DNA of 64,000 nucleotides from Henriciella sp045287255 (GTDB lineage: Bacteria; Pseudomonadota; Alphaproteobacteria; Caulobacterales; Hyphomonadaceae). Shown here one piece after another: positions 25,848-34,274 of this stretch. The notes beneath the pieces were generated by a model. The model did not search any database. It saw only the letters and a program-made list of their open reading frames with translations, and had not been told where the DNA came from. The stretch is taken from the NCBI RefSeq assembly GCF_045287255.1, contig NZ_CP137142.1, forward strand, positions 930,001 through 994,000, given 5' to 3'. The position numbers and the translations under genes were made by a program. How positions within the stretch are numbered: position 1 is the stretch's first letter; every line of letters starts with the position of its first letter.

Positions 25848-27251
25848 CTAGCCTGCGCCGCCGACGGTTAGGCCGCCAACTTTGAGGGTTGGTTGGCCGA
25901 CGCCGACGGGGACGGTTTGACCGGCTTTGCCGCAGGTGCCGACGCCATCATCCATAGCGAAGTCGTTACCGATCATTTCAACCTGTGAAAGCGCGGTTGG
26001 GCCGTGGCCGATCAGGGTCGCGTTTTTGACCGGGGCGACGACTTTGCCGTTCTCGACAAGGTAAGCCTCGGTGCATTGGAAGACGAAGTTGCCGGATGTG
26101 ATGTCGACCTGTCCGCCACCGAAATCGACGGCCCAGATGCCGCGTTTGATGGAGGAGACGATTTCATCTGGATCATCCTTGCCGCCGAGCATCACGGTAT
26201 TGGTCATGCGGGGCATGATCGTGGCATCATAACTCTCGCGGCGGCCATTGCCGGTTGCGGCAACGCCCATGAGACGGGCATTCTGGCGATCCTGCATATA
26301 GCCTTTCAGGATGCCATCCTCGATCAAGACCGTGCGGTTGGTTGGGGTGCCTTCATCGTCAAAGGAAAGCGACCCGCGGCGGGCATCAATTGTGCCATCA
26401 TCAATGACGGTAACCCCTTTAGAGGCGACCTGTTCGCCAACGCGGCCAGAATAGACACTGGTGCCTTTGCGGTTGAAATCACCTTCAAGGCCGTGGCCGA
26501 CCGCTTCGTGCAGGAGGACGGCTGGCCATCCAGGGCCGAGAACAACTTCCATTTCGCCCGCGGGGGCTGGAATGGATTCGAGATTAACTTCGGCTTTTCG
26601 CAGGGCGCGTTCGGCAAGCTTTTGCCAGCGCTCGGTTGCGATCCACTCATCATAGGCGGCGCGCCCACCTGCGCCTGCCGAGGCGCTTTCGCGGCGGCCA
26701 TTCTGTTCCAGCGTGACGGAGATGTTGAGTCGTACCAGCGGTCGAATATCGTGAAATTGTTCCCCGGCCGGGCGAAGAATATCAATCTCTTCGTGACTGC
26801 CCGCCAGAGAGACCGAAACCTGAACCACACGTGGGTCCTTGGCGCGGACCCAGGCATCAATTTCAGCGAGGAGGCCCGTCTTGACGGTGAAGTCCGGTGC
26901 TTCAGTTGGATCAATTGGTTGATAAAGACGACGATTGGTTGGGGTGGGGCTGGCCGCGATTGAGCCTGTATAGCCACGCTTTGCTTGTGCTGCCGTGTCG
27001 GCGGCGCGCTGGATGGCGGCAAGAGTTAGTTCGCCTGAATGGGCATTGCCACTGGCTTCCCCGGCCACAACGCGAAGGCCAAAGCCTTGTGTCGAATCAT
27101 AAGAAGCTGATTTCAGTCGCCCATCATCGAAAACGAAGCTTTCAGACCGTGCGCGCTGAACATAGATGTCGCCATCATCGGCATTGTCTGTGGCTGTGGC
27201 GAGGATGCGGGTTGCGCTCTGGGCGTCAAAGGGCAGAGGTGTCTGTGTCAT
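25848..27251 (-). CDS. tldD: TldD metalloprotease
   Basis: Catalytic half of the TldD-TldE protease. The 467 aa protein carries the zinc motif HEAVGHGLEGD, followed by FNRKGTSVYSGRVGE and the SFDDEGTPT motif, and ends with the GTCGKAGQTVPVGVGQPTLKVGGL tail in which the last zinc ligand (Cys) lies. With pmbA (12576-13922) the pair is complete in this window though not adjacent. It converges on the peptide transporter and shares its terminator. Confidence 0.95.
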   Translation of the reverse strand: MTQTPLPFDAQSATRILATATDNADDGDIYVQRARSESFVFDDGRLKSASYDSTQGFGLRVVAGEASGNAHSGELTLAAIQRAADTAAQAKRGYTGSIAASPTPTNRRLYQPIDPTEAPDFTVKTGLLAEIDAWVRAKDPRVVQVSVSLAGSHEEIDILRPAGEQFHDIRPLVRLNISVTLEQNGRRESASAGAGGRAAYDEWIATERWQKLAERALRKAEVNLESIPAPAGEMEVVLGPGWPAVLLHEAVGHGLEGDFNRKGTSVYSGRVGEQVASKGVTVIDDGTIDARRGSLSFDDEGTPTNRTVLIEDGILKGYMQDRQNARLMGVAATGNGRRESYDATIMPRMTNTVMLGGKDDPDEIVSSIKRGIWAVDFGGGQVDITSGNFVFQCTEAYLVENGKVVAPVKNATLIGHGPTALSQVEMIGNDFAMDDGVGTCGKAGQTVPVGVGQPTLKVGGLTVGGAG

Positions 27252-27328
27252 GAGAGATATGTGAAGCGGCGGGCATGCATGTGCAAGATGTCATGCTGCG
27301 TGTTTACGTATAATTCTGTTCTGATCGC

Positions 27329-27895
27329 TTAGCCGTTTGGCTCTTTGATTTGAAACCGGGTCAGTTGCCGCTCAGCAAGGTCCCAGCCCGGTCGTAGCTC
27401 CAGCGCTTTGTTGAAATCACTATAGGCACCCTGAACGTCGCCCGTGTTTTCGCGAGCGATGGCACGATTGTAATAGGCGGCGAAAAGGTCCTGAGAGTTC
27501 AGTTCAATTGCCCGGTTGAGTTGCGGGAGCGCGCTGGCAAAGTCTTTTTGATAAATCAGAGCAGCACCGCGATTGAGCCAAGCCGCGCCAAGCTCTGGCT
27601 GCAGGTTCACCGCGCTATCATAATCGGCGATCGCCTGATCATACCGCCCGGCGCGCATCCGCAGGACGCCGCGATTCACATATGTCTTGGCGCGATTCTC
27701 GCGATTCATGGTTTCTTCGCGCAGGGCACGTGTGCAACTGGTTTCGGCATCAATGAAGTTTCCACTCGCACGGGCCGTCTTCTGGTAGCATTCGGCCCCT
27801 AAACCATTGCCGATCACGAAGACCTGCGCGGAGGCAGGCGCTGCCAGTGTCAGAATAATAGATGCGAAAAAAGCCGGACGAATGAAACGACGCAT
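27329..27895 (-). CDS. Exported TPR-repeat protein
   Basis: 188 aa from the ATG at 27895, preceded by AGGAGG at ideal spacing (the frame continues 28 codons upstream but without a site). An N-terminal signal peptide ends near APASAQ (about residues 18-24). Three consecutive TPR units are visible at about 66-165, each with the AxxNRG/A pattern. Role unknown; similar in design to the TPR protein at 8842-9498. Divergent from ctaC. Confidence 0.8.
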   Translation of the reverse strand: MRRFIRPAFFASIILTLAAPASAQVFVIGNGLGAECYQKTARASGNFIDAETSCTRALREETMNRENRAKTYVNRGVLRMRAGRYDQAIADYDSAVNLQPELGAAWLNRGAALIYQKDFASALPQLNRAIELNSQDLFAAYYNRAIARENTGDVQGAYSDFNKALELRPGWDLAERQLTRFQIKEPNG

Positions 27896-28041
27896 TGGAA
27901 GCCTCCTGATTTGGATTAAGTATAGCGCAAACACGGCAATACGGCTATTCGACTGCGACAATTTATAAGAACTCATCAAACTGGGTGGACGACCCTGTGC
28001 GAACTACGTATTGCAGTGACAAAATCGGATGGGAGTGTTCC

Positions 28042-28986
28042 TTGCGCTACTTTTTTGCCTTTCTTGCAAGCGTTCTGGCGACCGCGCCGGCGTTTGCCGC
28101 CGTACCAGAGCCGGGCGGTATTAACCTGCAACCCGCGGCAACGCGGATTATGGAGCGTCTGCACGACTTCCATAATTACCTTTTGATTATCATCACAGTG
28201 ATCACAATTTTCGTGGCCGCGCTGCTATTGTGGGTATGTTTCGCCTACAGCAAGAAGCGCAACCCTGAGCCGCGCAAGTTCAGCCATAACACAACTATTG
28301 AGATTGTCTGGACCGTTGTCCCTGTGATCATTCTCGTGGCGATTGCCGGTCCATCTTTCTCTAATCTGTTTTATCAGGAGAATGAGCCGGACCTGGTTGC
28401 GATTGCCCAGAGTGGCAATGTTGACGACCCAAACGTCAATGTCGAAGCGGCCGAGAAGGGCTGGATCACCGTCAAGGCAATTGGCATGGGCAACTGGGCC
28501 TGGACCTATGAGTATCCCGATATTGTCGATGATGCCGGTTTCCCACTCAGCTTTGTCTCAAATGGTATTCACCTCGGCCTGCCAACTGACCCTCCGGCGA
28601 CACCGGAGCGCCCGCTCTATCTGGCCGCAGACTATCCGATGGTTATCCCGGTCAACCGCTACATCCGTTACCAGACCGCATCTGACCGTGTTATTCACTC
28701 TTGGACGGTTCCGGCCTTTGGCGTGAAGACCGATGCGATCCCGGGGCGTTTGAATGAAGGCTGGTTCCTTGTACGCGAAACCGGCGTTTATTACGGTCAG
28801 TGTTCAGAGCTTTGCGGGAAGAACCACGCCTTCATGCCGATTGAAGTGCGCGTGGTCACCCAGGAGCAGTATGATCGCTGGGTTGAAGTTATGAAAACTG
28901 GCGACATCGATGCGGCAACGCAGATGGTACACAATTTTGATCCGGCTGGGGAGCAAACACAGCTCGCCAGTGTGGACCTGAACTAA
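28042..28986 (+). CDS. ctaC: Cytochrome c oxidase subunit II
   Basis: Carries the CuA centre that takes electrons from cytochrome c. I use the TTG at 28042 (ATGGGAG about six bases upstream), giving 314 aa with a clean signal peptide RYFFAFLASVLATAPAFA; a GTG at 27985 would add 19 residues before it. Two membrane helices lie at about 45-70 and 95-115, and the CuA ligands are in GQCSELCGKNHAFMPIEV near 252-269 plus the upstream VIHSWTVPAFGVKTDA His. First gene of the aa3-type oxidase operon. Confidence 0.95.
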   Translation: MRYFFAFLASVLATAPAFAAVPEPGGINLQPAATRIMERLHDFHNYLLIIITVITIFVAALLLWVCFAYSKKRNPEPRKFSHNTTIEIVWTVVPVIILVAIAGPSFSNLFYQENEPDLVAIAQSGNVDDPNVNVEAAEKGWITVKAIGMGNWAWTYEYPDIVDDAGFPLSFVSNGIHLGLPTDPPATPERPLYLAADYPMVIPVNRYIRYQTASDRVIHSWTVPAFGVKTDAIPGRLNEGWFLVRETGVYYGQCSELCGKNHAFMPIEVRVVTQEQYDRWVEVMKTGDIDAATQMVHNFDPAGEQTQLASVDLN

Positions 28987-28998
28987 GAGGATATCGAC

Positions 28999-30678
28999 AT
29001 GCCTATGGACGAAATCGCCCTCGATCAGGGCCACTCACATGATCACAAGCCGGGCTTCTTTGTCCGCTGGTTCTTCTCAACGAACCATAAGGATATTGGG
29101 ACACTCTACCTCGTCTTCGCCTTGATTGCGGGGATTATCGGGTACTCCTTGTCTGGTCTTATCCGTCTGGAACTGGCCGAGTCTGGCATTGGGCCAATGA
29201 CCCAGATGATGATCTGGTTTGGTGCCGAACCGGGTGCGCAAGCGATTGAGCAAGCCAAAAGCTTTTACAATGTCGTGATTACCTATCACGGCCTGATCAT
29301 GATCTTCTTCATGGTTATGCCGGCCTTGATTGGCGGCTTTGGGAACTGGTTCGTGCCGCTGATGATCGGTGCGCCGGATATGGCTTTCCCGCGTATGAAC
29401 AACATCTCCCTTTGGTTGACGACGATCGCGTTTGTTCTTGCCATGATTTCCATGTTTGTGCCCGGTGGTGCAGGCGTGAATGGCTTCGGTGGTGGCTGGG
29501 TGCTTTATCCGCCACTGTCAGGAACAGCGGGGCACCCAGGGCCCGCGATGGACCTTCTGATCTTCTCGCTTCACGTTGCGGGTATTGCCTCGATCCTTGG
29601 GGCGATCAACTTCATCGTGACCATTCTGAATATGCGTGCGCCGGGTATGACCCTGCACAAGATGCCACTGTTTGCCTGGTCTATGCTGATCACAGCGGTT
29701 CTGCTTCTTCTGGCTCTGCCCGTTCTTGCAGGCGCGCTGACCATGCTGCTGACGGACCGTAACTTCGGATCACAATTCTTCGTCCCTGAGGGCGGCGGTG
29801 ACCCGGTGATGTTCCAGCACTTATTCTGGTTCTTCGGGCATCCGGAAGTGTACATCATGATCCTGCCTGCGTTCGGGATTATCTCGCACATCGTGTCGAC
29901 CTTCTCGAAGAAGCCAATTTTTGGCTATCTCGGCATGGCGTATGCGATGGTGTCGATTGGCGCGATCGGGTTCATCGTGTGGGCCCACCACATGTATACG
30001 GTCGGTATGCCTTCTGACATGAAAGCCTACTTCGTGGCAGCGACCATGGTCATCGCGGTTCCAACCGGGATCAAGATCTTCTCATGGATCGCGACTATGT
30101 GGGGCGGATCGATTGATTTCTCAGTGCCAATGGTCTGGGCGATCGGTTTCATCTTCCTGTTCACCGTCGGTGGTGTGACAGGTGTGGTTCTGGCGAATGC
30201 CGGTATCGATACCTTGTTGCATGATACCTATTATGTGGTTGCCCACTTCCACTATGTGCTGTCACTCGGCGCGGTGTTCGGTCTGTTTGCAGGCTGGTAC
30301 TACTGGTACGAAAAGATGTTCGGCGTGAAGTATAACAAGACACTGGGCTATGCTCACTTCTGGTTGATGTTTGTCGGTTCAAACGTCCTGTTCTTCCCGC
30401 AGCACTTCCTCGGCCTGCAGGGCATGCCACGCCGCTATGTTGACTATAACGAGGCGTATGAGCTGTGGCATTACTGGTCGTCTATCGGTTATGCGATCAC
30501 GCTGGTGGCCACGCTTATATTCTTCGTTGGTCTGGTTGAATCCATTCTGCGCAAGCGTAAGGCCGAAGCGAACCCATGGGGTGAGGGGGCCACAACGCTT
30601 GAGTGGACCCTGCCAAGCCCACCACCTTTCCACCAGTTCAACGAGCTGCCTGTGGTGAAAAATGAGGGTGGCCACTAA
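28999..30678 (+). CDS. ctaD: Cytochrome c oxidase subunit I
   Basis: Catalytic subunit with heme a and the heme a3-CuB centre. 559 aa, twelve membrane helices. H97 in TYHGLIM is a heme a ligand; HPEVY at 281-285 supplies the CuB His and the cross-linked Tyr; WAHHMYTVG holds the other CuB histidines; DTYYVVAHFHYVLSLG supplies the heme ligands. The D-channel Asp/Asn stretch GNWFVPLMIGAPDMAFPR is intact. It follows ctaC by 12 bases. Confidence 0.98.
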   Translation: MPMDEIALDQGHSHDHKPGFFVRWFFSTNHKDIGTLYLVFALIAGIIGYSLSGLIRLELAESGIGPMTQMMIWFGAEPGAQAIEQAKSFYNVVITYHGLIMIFFMVMPALIGGFGNWFVPLMIGAPDMAFPRMNNISLWLTTIAFVLAMISMFVPGGAGVNGFGGGWVLYPPLSGTAGHPGPAMDLLIFSLHVAGIASILGAINFIVTILNMRAPGMTLHKMPLFAWSMLITAVLLLLALPVLAGALTMLLTDRNFGSQFFVPEGGGDPVMFQHLFWFFGHPEVYIMILPAFGIISHIVSTFSKKPIFGYLGMAYAMVSIGAIGFIVWAHHMYTVGMPSDMKAYFVAATMVIAVPTGIKIFSWIATMWGGSIDFSVPMVWAIGFIFLFTVGGVTGVVLANAGIDTLLHDTYYVVAHFHYVLSLGAVFGLFAGWYYWYEKMFGVKYNKTLGYAHFWLMFVGSNVLFFPQHFLGLQGMPRRYVDYNEAYELWHYWSSIGYAITLVATLIFFVGLVESILRKRKAEANPWGEGATTLEWTLPSPPPFHQFNELPVVKNEGGH

Positions 30679-30704
30679 GGGCCCTAGATCTAGATCAAAC
30701 TGGG

Positions 30705-30739
30705 CGGCCCTTTGCGTAAATGAACGCGAAGGGCCGTTT
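30705..30739 (+). terminator. Hairpin between ctaD and ctaB
   Basis: Arms of 13 bases with one mismatch (30705-30717 and 30723-30735 region) followed by TTT. The short T run suggests partial termination or an RNA-processing/stability structure that could lower expression of the assembly genes relative to the structural ones. Confidence 0.5.
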
Positions 30740-30761
30740 CCATAAGTTCAGGTGAGACGCG

Positions 30762-31724
30762 ATGACAACGATAACGCAGGATACAGTCCCGATGATGCCA
30801 CGGGCCGCAACCGCGGGTGATTATATACAATTGCTCAAGCCCCGGATTATGGGCCTTGTCGTCTTTACAGCGCTTGCCGGACTGATCGCCGCGCAGGGGG
30901 TTAGCGGGATCGCCATGAACCCGGTTATGGCCGCGATCGCCATTCTTGCCGTCGCGCTTGGCTCCGGTGCCGCCGGGGCGATCAATATGTGGTATGATGC
31001 TGATATTGATGCGGTGATGACACGCACGTCGACCCGGCCCATTCCAGCGGGCATCATTCCCCGAGATGAAGCCCTCTCAATGGGGCTGATCATGTCTTTC
31101 GTGTCGGTTCTGTTAATGTGGCTTGCCTCAACCGTTCTGGCTGCGGTCCTGCTCGCGGTCTCGATTGCCTATTATGGCTGGTTCTACACGATGGTTCTGA
31201 AGCGTCGTACAGCGCAGAATATCGTGATTGGCGGGGCTGCCGGTGCGTTCCCGCCCGTCATTGGCTGGGCCGCTGTGACCGGAACAACGCCTTTGGATGC
31301 CTGGATCCTGTTTGCCATTATCTTTTTCTGGACCCCGCCCCACTTCTGGGCGCTGAGCCTTGTGGCGCACAAAGAGTATGAAAAGGCTGGTGTGCCAATG
31401 CTGCCGGTCACCAATGGGACCAAGCGCACACGTCTGGAAATCTTTATTTATTCACTCGTCCTGCTGCCGATTGCGCTGGCGCCTGTTGCAACCGGATTGG
31501 GTGGTTGGCTTTATGCCGTTGCGGCCTCCGGGCTTGGTCTTGCGTTTGCGGTTCTGTGCTTTCGAATCTGGCGCAGCAATGTCGGTGACGATCTGAGCGA
31601 TCCACAGGCTCGCAAGCGCGCCCTGGGACTTTTTGCCTTCTCCATTCTGTACCTGTTTGTCTTATTTGCAGTCCTGTTGGTTGAACATGCCTTTGGTCTG
31701 CACTTTGAGGTTGGAGTGTTTTAA
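30762..31724 (+). CDS. ctaB: Protoheme IX farnesyltransferase (heme O synthase)
   Basis: Adds the farnesyl chain to heme B to form heme O, the precursor of heme A. 320 aa UbiA-superfamily membrane protein with NMWYDADIDAVMTRTSTRP as first prenyl-diphosphate motif and a second region around WTPPHFWALSL and KEYEKAGVPMLPV typical of CtaB. The stop overlaps the next start by one base. No coxG/ctaA in this operon. Confidence 0.96.
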   Translation: MTTITQDTVPMMPRAATAGDYIQLLKPRIMGLVVFTALAGLIAAQGVSGIAMNPVMAAIAILAVALGSGAAGAINMWYDADIDAVMTRTSTRPIPAGIIPRDEALSMGLIMSFVSVLLMWLASTVLAAVLLAVSIAYYGWFYTMVLKRRTAQNIVIGGAAGAFPPVIGWAAVTGTTPLDAWILFAIIFFWTPPHFWALSLVAHKEYEKAGVPMLPVTNGTKRTRLEIFIYSLVLLPIALAPVATGLGGWLYAVAASGLGLAFAVLCFRIWRSNVGDDLSDPQARKRALGLFAFSILYLFVLFAVLLVEHAFGLHFEVGVF

Positions 31725-31984
31725 TGAGCCCGGAAACACCGGAGATTCGCGCCCTGACGGCGGAAGAACGTAAAGCTCAGAAAAAGCGAAATATCTGGCT
31801 CGCTTTGGCTTTGCTGGGCTTCCTGGTTCTGGTCTTTGTCACCACGATTGTGCGTATTCGTGATGGTATTTACTGGCGTATGCCGGAGCATAGCAGTGAT
31901 GTGACGAGCCGCCCTGATCCTGATTTTGTGCCACCGGCTGATACACCAGCGACCCCTGACACTGTGGAGAGTACTGATGAATAA
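31724..31984 (+). CDS. Small single-span membrane protein, CoxF-like
   Basis: 86 aa with one membrane helix at about 24-45 preceded by a charged EERKAQKKR stretch and an acidic, Pro/Thr-rich tail. Its size, position between ctaB and ctaG, and the LTAEERKAQKKRNIWLALAL pattern fit the small CoxF-type proteins of alphaproteobacterial oxidase operons. Function is not established. Its stop overlaps the ctaG start by eight bases. Confidence 0.75.
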   Translation: MSPETPEIRALTAEERKAQKKRNIWLALALLGFLVLVFVTTIVRIRDGIYWRMPEHSSDVTSRPDPDFVPPADTPATPDTVESTDE

Positions 31985-32525
31985 TGCTCGTATTGCGACT
32001 TTTGCGGCTGCTGGTGCTATCGGCATGCTTGGCGTCGCGTTTGCGTCCAAGCCGCTTTATGATGCCTTTTGTCGTGTGACGGGATATGGCGGCACAACGC
32101 AGATTGCTGAAGCCGCGCCCGAAGCCGTGCTCGATCGCGAGGTCACGGTGCGCTTTGACGCAAATACATCAGGAACCCCGATCCGCTTTCGTTCTTTGCA
32201 AACGAAAATGCCTGCCAGGCTCGGCGAGCATGGCCTGGCGTTTTATGAAGTCACCAATCCGAGCGAAAATGATGTCAGCCTGATCGCCAGCTATAACGTG
32301 ACGCCGCACAAGTCGGGCCGATTCTTCAACAAGATCGAGTGCTTCTGCTTTGAAGAGCGAATCATTAAGGCTGGTGAGACCAAAAAGCTTCCGGTTGTGT
32401 TCTTTGTGGATCCGTCCATGGATGAAGAGCGTGGCCTTGATGATGTCCGCACCATCACACTTTCCTATACATTCTTCCAAACGGATGAATTTCCAGGTGC
32501 GGCGAAAACGGCTGCACTTCAATAA
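31977..32525 (+). CDS. ctaG: Cytochrome c oxidase assembly protein Cox11/CtaG
   Basis: Delivers copper to the CuB site of subunit I. From the ATG at 31977 it is 182 aa, with an N-terminal membrane anchor (about 7-25) and the periplasmic beta domain with the copper-binding C122/C124 pair in IECFCFEE. SKPLYDAFCRVTGYGGTTQ follows the anchor, as in other Cox11 proteins. The open frame runs 17 codons upstream into the previous gene, but those residues are not Cox11-like. Confidence 0.95.
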   Translation: MNNARIATFAAAGAIGMLGVAFASKPLYDAFCRVTGYGGTTQIAEAAPEAVLDREVTVRFDANTSGTPIRFRSLQTKMPARLGEHGLAFYEVTNPSENDVSLIASYNVTPHKSGRFFNKIECFCFEERIIKAGETKKLPVVFFVDPSMDEERGLDDVRTITLSYTFFQTDEFPGAAKTAALQ

Positions 32526-32604
32526 GCTATTGCCGTGTTGGCCCGGAGCGGTCTAAAAGCGCGTAAATACGTAACAATCCCATTGCCAGAAGGGGCTTCC
32601 TGAC

Positions 32605-33474
32605 ATGGCCGAAGACGTCAAACACGACTATCACCTTGTAAACCCATCACCGTGGCCTCTGATCGGCTCGATTGCTGTTCTTGTTCTAACGGTTGGCGGT
32701 GTGATTTATATGAAGGGCTTATTTGGCCTGGAGCAGGGCACGATGTGGCCAATGCTGCTCGGCTTTGCCCTGGTGATCTACACGATGTTTGGCTGGTGGC
32801 GCGAAGTCATCAAGGAGGGCCAGATTGGCGATCATACGCCTGTTGTGGAGATCGGGCTGAAATATGGCATGGTCCTGTTCATTGCCTCCGAGGTGATGTT
32901 CTTTGCGGCCTGGTTCTGGAGCTTCTTTGAGTTCACCATCTGGCATGATGCGCGTGTTGGCGCGACCTATGACTCGTTGAACCCTGTATTTGCTGAAGGT
33001 TTGAGCCGTTTTGCGCAATGGCCGCCCGTAGGTGTTGAAACTTTTGATCCTTTCCACCTGCCGCTGATGAACACGCTGGTCCTGCTCCTGTCAGGGACAA
33101 CTGTGACGGCAGCCCACCACGCCTTGCAGCATGGTAAGATGGAAAACGCTAAGTTCATGCTGCTGCTGACCATCATTCTTGGTGTTGGCTTTACCGGCCT
33201 GCAGGTTCTGGAATACACCCACGCGCAGTTCACTTTTGATGGCACACTGTATGGGTCTGCCTTCTTCATGGCCACGGGCTTCCACGGCGCTCATGTTGTG
33301 ATTGGAACGATCTTCCTCGCGATCTGCTTGCTGCGTATGTATGCTGGCAACATGACCCAGAAGAAGCATCTCGGGTTCGAATTTGCCGCGTGGTATTGGC
33401 ACTTTGTGGATGTCGTCTGGCTGTTCCTGTTCGCCTTCGTTTACGTGCTACCGCATCTGACCTTGGGGCATTAA
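32605..33474 (+). CDS. ctaE: Cytochrome c oxidase subunit III
   Basis: 289 aa with seven membrane helices. The start YHLVNPSPWPLIGS, the WWREVIKEGQIGDHTPVV loop, the FFWAFFHSS-equivalent EVMFFAAWFWSFFEF and the C-terminal FEFAAWYWHFVDVVWLFLF helix identify subunit III. It closes the structural part of the oxidase operon; a terminator-like hairpin follows at 33505-33537. Confidence 0.97.
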   Translation: MAEDVKHDYHLVNPSPWPLIGSIAVLVLTVGGVIYMKGLFGLEQGTMWPMLLGFALVIYTMFGWWREVIKEGQIGDHTPVVEIGLKYGMVLFIASEVMFFAAWFWSFFEFTIWHDARVGATYDSLNPVFAEGLSRFAQWPPVGVETFDPFHLPLMNTLVLLLSGTTVTAAHHALQHGKMENAKFMLLLTIILGVGFTGLQVLEYTHAQFTFDGTLYGSAFFMATGFHGAHVVIGTIFLAICLLRMYAGNMTQKKHLGFEFAAWYWHFVDVVWLFLFAFVYVLPHLTLGH

Positions 33475-33504
33475 GCCTCAGTGCTGACAGGCACACTTAC
33501 AATT

Positions 33505-33537
33505 AAGGCCGGGCGGGTTCTCCTGTCCGGCCTTTTG
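33505..33537 (+). terminator. Rho-independent terminator after ctaE
   Basis: AAGGCCGG (33505-33512) pairs with CCGGCCTT (33527-33534), followed by T residues to 33536. It lies between the oxidase structural genes and surf1, which then needs readthrough or its own promoter. Confidence 0.7.
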
Positions 33538-33563
33538 CCATCCAAGCCCCTGAAGGATACGTG

Positions 33564-34268
33564 ATGACTTTTCGCCCTATGCCTATCCTGACCGTTTTTG
33601 TGCTGGTCAGTCTGGTGATCCTGATCATTCTGGGGAATTGGCAGTATGCGCGGTATTCGGAAAAGATGAGTCCGGATTATGAGGCGGCAACAACGGTTGA
33701 GTCCTTCGAGAGTTATGCGGTCTTTCTGGATGAGGATGCGCGCGGTAACGTCCAGCAGGTCTATGGCACACTGACCGGGGAGCCGGTCTGGCGGCGCTAT
33801 GTGGCAGTTCGTCTGGGCAGCCCTGATGGAGAGCAGGCCCTGTATCCGATTGAAGCGACAGGTGGGGCCAACCCGGTGCCGATGCCGCTGTCTGCGGTCG
33901 AGTTGCCTGCGATGGTCGCGGTGAATGTTTTTCGGCGGCCTGCCAAGCGCGGCTGGTTCACCAATCCGGATCAACCTGAGAAAGATATCTGGTTTACCCG
34001 CGACGCCCCGGCGATGGCTGCGAATATGGGGCTAACCGGGATCGATCCGGTTCTGGCTGAACCGGAGTTCATTACAATCCGCTCTGCCGATGACCTGTCC
34101 CGGATGCGCAGGGCTGAAAACGGTTTTGCTTATGCCCTGATGCGCGATCCGCTGCCGCCAGAGCGTCATTTTGGCTATGCTTTAACCTGGTGGGGGATGG
34201 CCATCGGGCTGTTGGGCGTCTATCTCGTTCTGCACCATTCACGCGGACGGCTTCGTTTCAAGGCTTAA
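33564..34268 (+). CDS. SURF1 family oxidase assembly protein
   Basis: Helps insert heme A into oxidase subunit I. 234 aa from the ATG at 33564 (GAAGGA upstream; a GTG three bases earlier is also open). Membrane helices at both ends (about 8-26 and 205-225) flank a periplasmic domain, the SURF1 topology. The LGNWQYARYSEK motif after the first helix corresponds to the family LGxWQxxR signature. ThrC starts six bases after its stop. Confidence 0.9.
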   Translation: MTFRPMPILTVFVLVSLVILIILGNWQYARYSEKMSPDYEAATTVESFESYAVFLDEDARGNVQQVYGTLTGEPVWRRYVAVRLGSPDGEQALYPIEATGGANPVPMPLSAVELPAMVAVNVFRRPAKRGWFTNPDQPEKDIWFTRDAPAMAANMGLTGIDPVLAEPEFITIRSADDLSRMRRAENGFAYALMRDPLPPERHFGYALTWWGMAIGLLGVYLVLHHSRGRLRFKA

Positions 34269-34274
34269 GATCCT

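Noticed and set aside
26004..26963. A 319-codon open frame on the plus strand, opposite tldD
   Set aside because: Mirror frame of tldD caused by its codon bias; composition unlike a protein fold and tldD carries the HExxxH motif.
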